From: RBG-16-34-14 sp963727535
Lineage (GTDB): Bacteria; Bacteroidota; Ignavibacteria; Ignavibacteriales; Ignavibacteriaceae
Length of the DNA: 64,000 nucleotides
NCBI GenBank assembly: GCA_963727535.1
Contig: CAVSGR010000004.1
Coordinates: 124,001 to 188,000 of the forward strand
Direction: 5' to 3'
The notes below the pieces were generated by a model, which did no database searches, had not been told where the DNA came from, and saw only the letters and a list, made by a program, of their open reading frames with translations. Of this stretch, positions 1 to 8,256 are shown in pieces. Numbering within the stretch: position 1 is the stretch's first letter; each line of letters opens with the position of its first letter. The position numbers and the translations under genes are program-made.

Positions 1-29
1 TGCTCTTCAGTCAGATCTTTTGCTTTCAT
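1..29 (-). CDS. 5' end of a gene running off the left edge (partial)
   Basis: On the minus strand an ATG at 29-27 opens a frame reading MKAKDLTEE before the window ends. Only nine codons are visible, so the product cannot be named. It would be transcribed divergently from the pdxH gene, sharing the roughly 100-base AT-rich gap at 30-132. No clear Shine-Dalgarno sequence precedes it. The frame could be chance; its support is only the position and the direction away from pdxH. Confidence 0.3.
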
Positions 30-132
30 TTTATCCGGGTTATTGTAATTTTACCTTTGATGATTGTAAATTTATCAAACTAAATAAAGAAATCATAGTT
101 AACTTTTTTTTGCATAAAAACATTAAACATAA

Positions 133-732
133 GTGAAAACATTAACCAAATCTGCCGTAGATAGTAATCCAATCAAACAGTTTGCCAAGTGGTATAAAGT
201 GATATTAAAATCGGGTATAAAAGAGCCAACTGCAATGTCAATTGCCACTGCGACAAAAAAAGGAGTTCCTTCGGTCAGAACTGTGCTGTTAAAAGGTTTT
301 GATGAAAGCGGTTTTCTCTTTTTCACTAATTATAAAAGCAGAAAGGGAAAGGAGCTAACAGAAAATCCCGTTGCTGAATTGTTCTTTTATTGTAGGGAAT
401 TGCAAAGACAGGTAAGAATTTCAGGTAAAGTTGAGAAGGTTACTAAACAGGAATCTGAAGATTATTTTAACAGCAGACCATTAAAAAGCAGAATTGGTGC
501 GTGGGCTTCTAAACAAAGTGAAGTAATTCCTGACAGGGAATATCTTGAAGAACAATTTAAACAGTTTTCAAAAGAATATCAGAAGGATGTTCCGCTTCCT
601 TCGTATTGGGGAGGTTTCAGATTAATTCCTGAGCGATTTGAATTCTGGCAGGGAAGAGAGAACAGATTACACGATAGAATTTGTTATATCAAGAAAAATA
701 GTAAATGGAAGATTGTGAGATTGGCGCCATAA
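133..732 (+). CDS. pdxH: Pyridoxamine/pyridoxine 5'-phosphate oxidase
   Basis: Cytosolic FMN enzyme that oxidises pyridoxine- or pyridoxamine 5'-phosphate to pyridoxal 5'-phosphate, the last step of vitamin B6 synthesis and salvage. The FMN-binding stretch RTVLLKGF followed by FFTNYKSRKGKEL is near residues 49-76. RPLKSRIGAWASKQSE follows, and the C-terminal family signature FEFWQGRENRLHDR with the terminal RLAP is intact. At 199 residues it is slightly short at the N-terminus compared with the E. coli enzyme (218). The start is GTG; a TAA lies immediately upstream in frame, so no earlier start is possible. It stands alone, convergent with the ABC exporter genes. Confidence 0.95.
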   Translation: MKTLTKSAVDSNPIKQFAKWYKVILKSGIKEPTAMSIATATKKGVPSVRTVLLKGFDESGFLFFTNYKSRKGKELTENPVAELFFYCRELQRQVRISGKVEKVTKQESEDYFNSRPLKSRIGAWASKQSEVIPDREYLEEQFKQFSKEYQKDVPLPSYWGGFRLIPERFEFWQGRENRLHDRICYIKKNSKWKIVRLAP

Positions 733-765
733 AGAATTTTGTTGTAGATTATTTTTTTGTTTTTG

Positions 766-816
766 ACCTCTCCCTTCGTCCCTCTCCTTAGTAAGGAGAG
801 GGAAACAGGGTGAGGT
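766..816. repeat. Nested palindromic intergenic repeat (copy 1)
   Basis: Inner perfect inverted repeat of 11 bases, 780-790 (CCCTCTCCTTA) against 792-802. It is flanked by an outer imperfect pair 766-774 and 808-816 (8 of 9 match). It sits between the convergent ends of pdxH and the ABC permease, so it could act as a bidirectional terminator, but it has no clear T-run. A diverged copy lies at 2998-3055, so it is a dispersed element rather than a gene-specific site. Confidence 0.75.
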
Positions 817-823
817 TAAATCT

Positions 824-1943
824 CTAATGCCATTTAAACATTTTTAATCCAAGCGAGAAAAAGACAATTCCCATCCCGGTCAAAACAAAAAACGGAATTG
901 CAATTTCCTGGAAACCTGCGCCTTCAATAAAAATGCTTCTGACACTATCTGCAAGTAACGTTAACGGTAGAATTTTAATAATAGGAATTATAACATCCGG
1001 GAAATTGTGGTAGCTGAAAAATATTCCGGATAGAACAATCATTGGTGTAAGGACTGCGTTTATAAGTCCGTTGCCCGCTTCTGTGCTTGCCGTGCGTGAA
1101 GCAATTAGAAACGCGATTCCTGCAAAAGCAAAATTACTTACAAGGAAAATCAGAATAAGAGCGAGGACACTTCCCTGGATTGTAATTCCAAAAACCAAAT
1201 AAGCAAAAAAGAAAAGCAAACAAGCTTCTAAAAAATTCATAGTAGCTCTACCTACAAGCAAAGAAATAAGAAAGTGAGATTTCTTCATCGGCGTTGCAAT
1301 CATTCTTCTTAAAAGTTTTTTTGCTCTTCTATCGATAATGCCAAAACTCAAACCCCAAACTGAAGACATCATAACTCCCATTGCTATAAGTCCGGGGATA
1401 AAAAAATCAATATACCGTGTTCCTTTAACGGTTAACGGCTCAACATTACTTTCATCATTGTAAGTTTCTTTATTCTGAACTAATCTTGAAAGTGCAAGGT
1501 AAGTAAGCTGTCCATCAGGACTTACAGGATCGAAATGATATTTGGTTCCGTTTTTTGTTTCTTCTACAATTAAACTTATCTCCCCACGTTTAAGAAGTAT
1601 TGTCGCTTCTTTCCAATTGACTTCTTGAAAAAAGAAAGTTGTATTGCCGAGCTTCTTATCTTTTATTACAAGTTTGTATTCGTCTTTGTCTTTTCCTTTA
1701 ATCTTTTCAGTTCTGTTTTTAAGAAAATCTTCAAACTCCAGATCTGAAGAAGGCTGCTGTTGATTTACTATTACAGCAATATGTTTTTCAACATTTGCCT
1801 TTTGCGTGAATGCGATTCCCAGCCCTAAAGCCATTAGAATAGGGAAGATAACTCCCCAGAAAAGAACTTCAGGTTGGCGAAATAAGTTCTTTAAAGTAAG
1901 AGATAATCAACATCGAGAGTTGTTTCGGTTTAAAGCTTTTCAT
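824..1943 (-). pseudogene. ABC-2 type exporter permease, frameshifted near the N-terminus
   Basis: Membrane subunit of a drug or lipid ABC-2 exporter. The main frame (1834 to 824) has a long extracytoplasmic segment followed by about five membrane helices and ends KMFKWH, typical of the family. An ATG at 1943, one base after the ATPase stop, opens MKSFKPKQLSMLIISYFKEL and then hits TGA at 1871-1869. Skipping one base near 1890 gives NLFRQPEVLFWGVIFPILM joining directly to the main frame, which is the conserved first segment of ABC-2 permeases. Either the gene is disrupted or the sequence has one extra base. Without the repair, a protein starting at 1834 would begin inside the first membrane helix. 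Confidence 0.85.
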
Positions 1944-1944
1944 A

Positions 1945-2898
1945 TTAGTCTTCCAAATGTCTTCCGGCTAATGAGATAAACAAATCGTCGAGAGTTTTTC
2001 TTCTGCTCTCAAAATTCCTTAGCTGCAGATTTTTTTCTTTTAGATAATGTATGAATGCCGGCAATTCTTTTTCCAGGTCATCGATAAAAATAGTTCCTCT
2101 TTCTTTTAAACTATCCCATTCAATTTTAAATGGAGAATTATTATTCGAAATCTTTTCTCCGAGAGAATCGCCTTCCAGAGTAAACTCGATAACTTTTTGA
2201 TTATCCGATTTTAATAATTGATCCAGCGTTCCTTCTTTCAGGATTTTTCCTTTATTCATTACGATTATATAATCGCAAAGTTTTTCGGCTTCGTCCATAT
2301 AATGTGTTGTAAGAATTAAAGAAGTTCCTGATTCTTCTTTTAATTTTAGAAGAATCGCCCAGATTTCTCTTCTTGCATTGGGATCGAGTCCAGTTGTAGG
2401 TTCATCTAAAAGCAAAATTTTTGGTTTGTTAAGTAGAGCAATCCCCATTGCGAGTTTTTGTCTTTGTCCGCCCGAAAGATTTACCGTTAAAGATTTTCTT
2501 TTTTCTTCGAGATCGATTATCTCAATAATTTCATCAATACGTTTGTTATCGAGTTCATAAAAACTTGCAAATAGTTTTAAAGTTTCAACAACTGTTAGTT
2601 TATCTGTAAACCTGGTTTCCTGGAGTGAAAGCCCGATTACTTTGTGAAGTTCGTCTTCATTTCCTTTCCATTGTTTATCCATTATAAAGATTTCGCCTTT
2701 ATCCGGCTTCTGAATTCCCTCTACCATTTCTACGAGAGTTGTTTTACCGGCGCCGTTAGGACCAAGTATAGCTACAAATTGTCCTTTAGGAATTTTTAAA
2801 CTAATTCCGTTTACAGCTTTAACTGTTTTGAAGGATTTAAAAACATCATTTACCCTGATGATAAATTCAGGATCGGAAATATTGTTGGGTTTTACCAT
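1945..2898 (-). CDS. ABC exporter ATP-binding protein (DrrA/CcmA type)
   Basis: Cytoplasmic ATPase that would energise the ABC-2 permease encoded directly downstream. Walker A GPNGAGKTT is at residues 46-54, the Q-loop glutamine at 93, the signature LSGGQRQK at 141-148, Walker B ILLLDEP at 161-167 and the switch histidine in TTHYMDEAE near 199. About 80 extra C-terminal residues form the accessory domain usual in this multidrug/antibiotic exporter branch. The stop is separated from the permease ATG by one base (TAATATG), so the two are translationally coupled. The substrate cannot be read from the sequence. Confidence 0.93.
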   Translation of the reverse strand: MVKPNNISDPEFIIRVNDVFKSFKTVKAVNGISLKIPKGQFVAILGPNGAGKTTLVEMVEGIQKPDKGEIFIMDKQWKGNEDELHKVIGLSLQETRFTDKLTVVETLKLFASFYELDNKRIDEIIEIIDLEEKRKSLTVNLSGGQRQKLAMGIALLNKPKILLLDEPTTGLDPNARREIWAILLKLKEESGTSLILTTHYMDEAEKLCDYIIVMNKGKILKEGTLDQLLKSDNQKVIEFTLEGDSLGEKISNNNSPFKIEWDSLKERGTIFIDDLEKELPAFIHYLKEKNLQLRNFESRRKTLDDLFISLAGRHLED

Positions 2899-2997
2899 AA
2901 TAGCATTGCAATCTAAAAAAAATTTAGTTACAAATGTAGGTAAAATGGAGGAATGATTTGGTGTTTTTGTAATTAAAAAATTATGAAAAATGCTTTG

Positions 2998-3055
2998 CCC
3001 CTCTCCTTCGTAAGTCTAATAGACTCTTTTGAAGAAGAGGGAAACAAAGTGAGGA
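2998..3055. repeat. Nested palindromic intergenic repeat (copy 2)
   Basis: Diverged copy of the element at 766-816. CCCTCTCCTTC at 2999-3009 pairs with 3031-3041 (10 of 11), and the same GGGAAACA(A/G) and GTGAGG tail follows. An extra small palindrome AGTCTA/TAGACT is inserted in the loop at 3013-3025. It lies at the 3' end of the RND pump gene. A 71-codon open frame crosses it but shows no protein-like character. Confidence 0.7.
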
Positions 3056-3082
3056 GTAATATTCTATTAAAATTTTTAGCGC

Positions 3083-6000
3083 TTACTCAGCTCTTTGATA
3101 CGCAGGTTCCAGCTCAGCCCTGGTTTTCTTTTTCCTGTGAAGTAATAGTCTTACATCACTTATCATATAAATTGCAGATGGAAGAATTAAAAGTGTAAGC
3201 AATGTTCCGAATACCAGACCTCCGGCAACAGAAACAGCCATAGGAACCAGGAAACGTCCCTGTTCGCTTTTCATTAGTATAATCGGAGCTAAACCTCCAA
3301 CCGTTGTAACGGTAGTTAATACAATTGGACGGAATCTTGTTATTCCTGCATCCATCAATGCTTCAAAAACATCTTCTCCTTTTTTAATCAAATTATTATA
3401 ACGGTCTATAAGTACGACAGAATCGTTTATAATAATTCCTGCGAGTGCAACAATTCCAAGAAATGAAAGAATAGATATTGGAATATCCATTACAAAATGA
3501 CCGAAGATAGCACCGATAACTCCTAACGGAATTAAACTCATTACCAGTATTGTTTGAAGATATGACTTCAGCAAAAACATAAGGATCGTAAAAATAATTA
3601 CCATTGCGATAGTCATTGAGTAAGTCATAGAACCGACCATCTTATCAACTTCTTCAGATTGTCCGCCGTAACTTCTTGTAACTCCTTCAACCTGTGATAA
3701 GATTTTGGGAACAATTATGCCGTCAATATCACCTAAAACAACTGCTAGATCATTTTTGGAATAATCAAGATCACCATAAACTGTTACTGAGCGTTCACCA
3801 TTCTCGTGTCTTATTCTTCTTAATCCTCGTTGTATCTTATAGTCCGCTACTTCTTTAAAAGGAACATATTCACCGGTAGGAGTTCGAACCTTTAGATTTT
3901 CTATTTGACTGATAGCGACACGATTTTTTTTATCAAATCTTACCCACACTTTTACTTCATCTCTTCCTCTCTGAAGACGCATAACTTCCTGTCCATAAAA
4001 TCCCTGTCTTAGTTGAGATGTAAGATCACCAAGTGTAAAACCAAGAGCTTTGCCTTTCGGTTTCAGTGTAACTATAAACTCATTGTTCCCAAGCGGGGTA
4101 TCGTCACGAATATCTCTTACCCCATCTATTTTCTTCAATTCATTTTTAAGAAGGTCCTTAGCTTTTAATAATTGTCTATAATCAGAACTCTGGAACCTAA
4201 CAGAAATTGGATTTCCGCCAAACGACCATCCCCGGATAATAACATTATCAGCCTCAGGAACGGGACCTAAATATTCTCCCAGGGCATCTGAGAATTCTGC
4301 AATAGTATAACCTCTGTATTCGGAAGAGGGGAGAACAAAGAAAATATTAATTGTACCTCCGTTCATCCATGAAGTATAATTCTGGATTGGGTTTTTATCA
4401 CCTTTTTCAGGGTTATCCCATTCTTTAGCAAACTTAAGTGATTTAGCAATCAGCTCGTTACGGATTTTATCTGCAACTTCTGCAGAAACTCCGGCAGGCA
4501 TTTCAACCTGTATTCTTGCATAAGGGGGTTCAAGATCCGGGAAGAATTGTGCTTTTACATGTGAACCTTCAAATAATCCGACAATAATTAATATTACAGC
4601 AAACACGCCTGCGGAAACTGCCCACCTGTTTCTTAAAGTGAATGCAAGGAATCGCCTGTAATATTTATTTAAGAAAATATCGATTCCCTTATCGATCGAT
4701 TGTCTGACTCTTACGAACAGGTTGTTATTTCTTGGATTAATATGAAGAGCTTTTGAATGTGAAATATGTGCCGGTAGAATTACAATCGCTTCAACTAAAG
4801 AGAAGCCTAATGAAATAATTACTACAGCAGCAATTTCCCAGACATATTTGCCGAGATTTCCATAAAAATAGAAGTATGGTATAAAAGCAACCATTGTTGT
4901 AATGACTGAGATTGCAACCGGTTTAATAACTTCTAAAGTTCCATCCATTGCAGCCTGAAGAGGAGGCTTGCCATATTTTTTCCATTGGAAGTAAATACTT
5001 TCACCAATAACAATTCCATCATCAACAAGAATTCCTATTACCATAATAATTCCGAACAGACTCATTTCGTTGATTGTTATTCCCAGCGCCCAAAGTGTGA
5101 AAAACATTCCCAAGAGCGAAACAGGAATTCCTGCTGCAACCCAGAAAGCAACTCTTGAATTTAAAAAGATAGCAAGGAGAACAACGACAAGAACTAATCC
5201 AAGTAAACCATTCCAGCTCATTAATGAGATTCTCTCCTGGAGTTCATCGGTTTCCCTTATAAAAGTTTTGAAGTGAACGAGTCCTGCATACTTAGCCTCA
5301 TATTTTTTTGCGAGATCTTCTGTGATATTAACAACTTCAACAACATCTTCGTTATTGTTGTACATTACGTTAAAGCCGACAGATTGTTTCCCGTTGTATT
5401 CAGAATAAAACCTGTTTTCGGGCCATTGTTCCTGTACAGTACAAATATCGGCTAATCTTATTTTTTGCCCGTTGATTGCAGAAACGACCTCAATATTTTC
5501 GAGATCTTTTGCTTGATATTTTTTGTTATAAGAGCGGATAAGAATTTCTTCCTGGTCTGTTAAAACTGACCCTGAAGAAATATTCAGATTGGAATTTCTT
5601 ATTGCATTTGAAATATCCTGAATAGTAAGCTTGTATCGAATTAAATTTTCAGGGGATATTTCAATTGAGAATTCTCTCTCAGGAATTCCCCACATCCTTA
5701 TGTTCGATATCTTTCCTGTCTTTAGAAGATCATCTCTGAATTCTTCAACAATTTTTTTTAGAGTGAAGAGATCACTTGGACCGTAAATGCTAAGCATTAT
5801 GCCCCTGTTCCACGTGGTTTCTTGCCTTATAATCGGTTTCTCAGCTCCAGTTGGATAGCCATTAATTGAATTAACGGCATTTTTAACATCCTGAATTGCT
5901 TTATTCATATCATATCCAGGAGTTATTTCAACGTTCAGCGAGCCATAGTTATCCTGGGAATTTGAATATACTTTGTCAATTCCCTCGAGACCGCGAAGAC

Positions 6001-6214
6001 TCTCTTCAATCTTTATTATTATTCCTTCTTCCACTTCAACGGCTGAGGCTCCGGGATAAGGAGTATCGATTTGTATTTCATCAATCTCCATTTTGGGATC
6101 TATTCTTCTTTCTAAGTTGAAGAGAGCAAAAATCCCGGCTATGCATATAACTATCACTACCCAGTTGGTAATGATAGAATGCTTAATAAAATACCGTATA
6201 AGTTTTTGCAGCAT
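3083..6214 (-). CDS. RND efflux transporter, inner-membrane pump (AcrB family)
   Basis: Proton-driven inner-membrane pump of a tripartite efflux system. Its 1043 residues match the AcrB/MexB family length. There is an N-terminal helix, then a large periplasmic domain (PYPGASAVEVEE near 48), helices 2-6 including VDDGIVIGES in helix 4 (the two aspartates of the proton relay), a second periplasmic domain and helices 8-12 with GIIINDSVVLIDR. The adaptor gene lies 12 bases upstream and is co-transcribed. No TolC-type outer-membrane channel is in the window. The substrate class is uncertain; the sequence resembles the HAE (organic solute) branch more than heavy-metal pumps. Confidence 0.93.
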   Translation of the reverse strand: MLQKLIRYFIKHSIITNWVVIVICIAGIFALFNLERRIDPKMEIDEIQIDTPYPGASAVEVEEGIIIKIEESLRGLEGIDKVYSNSQDNYGSLNVEITPGYDMNKAIQDVKNAVNSINGYPTGAEKPIIRQETTWNRGIMLSIYGPSDLFTLKKIVEEFRDDLLKTGKISNIRMWGIPEREFSIEISPENLIRYKLTIQDISNAIRNSNLNISSGSVLTDQEEILIRSYNKKYQAKDLENIEVVSAINGQKIRLADICTVQEQWPENRFYSEYNGKQSVGFNVMYNNNEDVVEVVNITEDLAKKYEAKYAGLVHFKTFIRETDELQERISLMSWNGLLGLVLVVVLLAIFLNSRVAFWVAAGIPVSLLGMFFTLWALGITINEMSLFGIIMVIGILVDDGIVIGESIYFQWKKYGKPPLQAAMDGTLEVIKPVAISVITTMVAFIPYFYFYGNLGKYVWEIAAVVIISLGFSLVEAIVILPAHISHSKALHINPRNNNLFVRVRQSIDKGIDIFLNKYYRRFLAFTLRNRWAVSAGVFAVILIIVGLFEGSHVKAQFFPDLEPPYARIQVEMPAGVSAEVADKIRNELIAKSLKFAKEWDNPEKGDKNPIQNYTSWMNGGTINIFFVLPSSEYRGYTIAEFSDALGEYLGPVPEADNVIIRGWSFGGNPISVRFQSSDYRQLLKAKDLLKNELKKIDGVRDIRDDTPLGNNEFIVTLKPKGKALGFTLGDLTSQLRQGFYGQEVMRLQRGRDEVKVWVRFDKKNRVAISQIENLKVRTPTGEYVPFKEVADYKIQRGLRRIRHENGERSVTVYGDLDYSKNDLAVVLGDIDGIIVPKILSQVEGVTRSYGGQSEEVDKMVGSMTYSMTIAMVIIFTILMFLLKSYLQTILVMSLIPLGVIGAIFGHFVMDIPISILSFLGIVALAGIIINDSVVLIDRYNNLIKKGEDVFEALMDAGITRFRPIVLTTVTTVGGLAPIILMKSEQGRFLVPMAVSVAGGLVFGTLLTLLILPSAIYMISDVRLLLHRKKKTRAELEPAYQRAE

Positions 6215-6226
6215 ATTAATCTCTAA

Positions 6227-7453
6227 TTAATCTGATGTTGATAATTCAATTGTACCGTTCTTTTCCCCATCTGACTCAACAGCTTTATTTGAAGAAAGAA
6301 TTTCCATTCCGATTAGCGGCTTCTGTAATATTGTAGTAACAAGTGTTGTATTTTTGGGAATTGTATTTCTTATGATAGCTTTGCTTCCCTGAATTGTAAT
6401 AACATCAACTTTTTCTTTTGCAAGTTTGCCTTCTTCCATCGTATAGATATAATTATCGTTATCAACTAGGTTACGCGGTACTGTTGCAACGTTCTTCAGT
6501 CTTCTGCCATGGATTTTTGCATTAACATAATTTCCCGGAAAGAAATATGAATTAAGGTTGTTGTTGCTGAACGATACATAAACATTTAATGTCTGGGAAT
6601 TTCTGTCAAGACTGGTTTCTCTTCTTAAAACTTTCCCTGTAATAAAATCTTTATTGTTCTTGTCAGAATAAATTTTTACTGAAGGTTTCAGGGAAAAATC
6701 AATCAGGTTACTTTCTTCAACTAAAAGAGGGATAGAAATTTCAAGATTTACAGCATCACTTAAAGAAAATAAATTCTGGCCTTTTGCAACATAACTGTTT
6801 TCAATTACACCGGTTGATTTTATAAATCCACTGAATGGAGCAGATATTTTATACTTGGAAAGTAGTATTTCCTGGTTTTTTACAGCGTAATATTTATTAT
6901 AAATATCGCGTGTACTCAGTTTAATTTTTTCCTGAGAATCATTTGTTTCCGGGAGCTTGGGAATATTTTTATGAATATCTATGCTTTCAAAATAGCTGTA
7001 CCATTTTTTGTAGGTTTGTTCATTTTCTACTTTTAATTCAGGTAAGATGGAGACAACTGCATTAAGGAAAGATGATCTTAACGAGTAAAGATTGTTTTCA
7101 ACTTCTCTCGAGTCGATATCAATTATCAGTTCTCCTTTTTGAACAAAAGTTCCATCTTTCAAATTATTCTTCGCAAACAGAACAACTCCGGTTGCTTCGG
7201 AAATAATGTTAAGAGTTTGCTGCGGTTCAATTACTCCGCTGCCTTCTATTTCTAAGGTAAGATCTCCAAAAGTTACAGGTTGAGTATTAACAGTTCTTAC
7301 TTCGGGTTTAACATCTGCTGCATTGCTATGTTTATCAGCCGAGCTTAAAAGAACCATTCCAAGGAAGCCTACGGCGATAATTAGAACAACAGCACCCGCT
7401 TTAATCACAGTTTGTTTTTTACCCGAATAACGGGATTTCATTTCTTCAAGCAT
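6227..7453 (-). CDS. RND efflux periplasmic adaptor (membrane fusion protein)
   Basis: Adaptor that bridges the inner-membrane RND pump to an outer-membrane channel. It has a short cytoplasmic N-terminus, one membrane anchor (about residues 17-37) and a split biotinyl-lipoyl half starting at EIEGSGVIEPQQTLNIISEATG. An unusually long linker follows where the alpha hairpin normally sits, then the second lipoyl half (YKISAPFSGFIKSTGV), a beta-barrel and a C-terminal membrane-proximal domain. It is the first gene of a two-gene operon with the pump. The 239 bases upstream (7454-7692) hold no gene and probably carry the promoter, which I cannot place. Confidence 0.9.
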   Translation of the reverse strand: MLEEMKSRYSGKKQTVIKAGAVVLIIAVGFLGMVLLSSADKHSNAADVKPEVRTVNTQPVTFGDLTLEIEGSGVIEPQQTLNIISEATGVVLFAKNNLKDGTFVQKGELIIDIDSREVENNLYSLRSSFLNAVVSILPELKVENEQTYKKWYSYFESIDIHKNIPKLPETNDSQEKIKLSTRDIYNKYYAVKNQEILLSKYKISAPFSGFIKSTGVIENSYVAKGQNLFSLSDAVNLEISIPLLVEESNLIDFSLKPSVKIYSDKNNKDFITGKVLRRETSLDRNSQTLNVYVSFSNNNLNSYFFPGNYVNAKIHGRRLKNVATVPRNLVDNDNYIYTMEEGKLAKEKVDVITIQGSKAIIRNTIPKNTTLVTTILQKPLIGMEILSSNKAVESDGEKNGTIELSTSD

Positions 7454-7692
7454 ATTCCTCTACCTTTTTAAAAGGATTAAAATATTGATAAAATCTGAAC
7501 AGATTGTAACAAGAATGCAATAAAATGTAAAAAGTTGTCATGACTTAATAATTTCCAATCCGCTTTTTTTCGAATTTTAAGACTATGATTTCTATGAAAA
7601 TGTTACAATAACCAATGGGAAGATATTGTTTAATTTAATGATACTTCTAAAATTTGTGTTAAACGGAGAATGAATATTATAAAAGATTAAAA

Positions 7693-8125
7693 TTAGTGTT
7701 TAGATTCCCAATTCTCAACTTCTCCGGGAATCATTTTAAATAGAGGATGTAATTCGGGGACATCAATTTCTTTTAACAAAGCATACTTCTTTCTATCTCT
7801 TTTCCAAAGTTTTCTATTAAGATGAAATTTTTCATAATTAACCTGACCAAGTGTTACTTTAATTTTATGATTTGTTTTTGTCCTTCCGATTTTTCTTTTA
7901 TCAAACGAATATCCTCTGTTAAGCGATTCCTTGTATAAGTTCAAGAAGATATTGATTAATTGCAGCTAAAGGATTTGGATGGGAACGAAACCTGTAAAGT
8001 TGTGGATGAAATTTATATCCTTTGGTTTTATTTGAAAGGACTGCTTTTGCAAGAAGACTTTCCCGCCAGCAGGCGATCAAACCTTTTGTATCAAGATATT
8101 TTGGATGAAGACTCCAGAGTCGCAA
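7693..8125 (-). pseudogene. Pyrimidine-dimer DNA glycosylase (Pyr_excise family), frameshifted
   Basis: Two overlapping minus-strand frames together make one protein of the T4 endonuclease V-like Pyr_excise family, which nicks DNA at UV-induced pyrimidine dimers. The first (8125-7919) begins MRLWSLHPKYLDTKGL, the family N-terminus, and continues through KTKGYKFHPQL and NQYLLEL. The second (7944-7693) carries YKESLNRGYSFDKRKIGR and the C-terminal HPLFKMIPGEVENWE. Removing one base near 7936 (CTT A TAC) joins them as LLELYKESLNRGYSFD with nothing missing. Disrupted gene or one-base insertion error; family assignment rests on recalled motifs. Confidence 0.8.
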
Positions 8126-8173
8126 ATGAATTCTTGCTAGTAATAATTCAAACTACATAATTTTTATTCCTTG

Positions 8174-8199
8174 GCTGTCACGAGCCGTCTCGTGACAGC
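8174..8199. repeat. Perfect hairpin, 11-base arms
   Basis: GCTGTCACGAG (8174-8184) and its exact complement (8189-8199) enclose a four-base loop CCGT. It contains the TCACGA core shared with the neighbouring element at 8216-8240 and the ones at 9959-9980 and 35154-35165. It lies between the convergence-side ends of the GT39 and glycosylase genes and may also stop transcription. Confidence 0.7.
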
Positions 8200-8215
8200 A
8201 AGAACTAAACCTTCA

Positions 8216-8240
8216 GTCACGAAATGGTTCGTGACTTCCA
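8216..8240. repeat. GTCACGAA...TTCGTGAC dispersed palindrome (copy A)
   Basis: GTCACGAA (8216-8223), loop ATGG, TTCGTGAC (8228-8235), followed by TTCCA. The same arm plus the same TTCCA tail recurs at 9959-9980, and an inverted half copy (GTCACGAACCAT) occurs at 35154-35165. Confidence 0.7.
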
Positions 8241-8256
8241 AGGTCGTTATGAATTT

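Noticed and set aside
52..59. TACCTTTG, a match to the Bacteroidetes -7 consensus TAnnTTTG, upstream of pdxH
   Set aside because: No TTG-type -33 element at the right distance, and six fixed bases occur often by chance in AT-rich DNA. A similar hit at 28100-28107 before thyA was rejected for the same reason.
1869..1900. Programmed +1 frameshifting in the ABC permease
   Set aside because: TTTAAAG does not fit a +1 slip signal of the prfB kind, and a slip at the TGA itself would give SPPEV instead of the family FRQPEV; an indel is simpler.
2983..3198. 71-codon plus-strand frame over the 3' end of the RND pump
   Set aside because: Crosses the palindromic repeat at 2998-3055 and then runs antisense to the pump; no protein-like features.
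7960..8160. 66-codon plus-strand frame
   Set aside because: Antisense to the first half of the pyrimidine-dimer glycosylase, which has clear family motifs.
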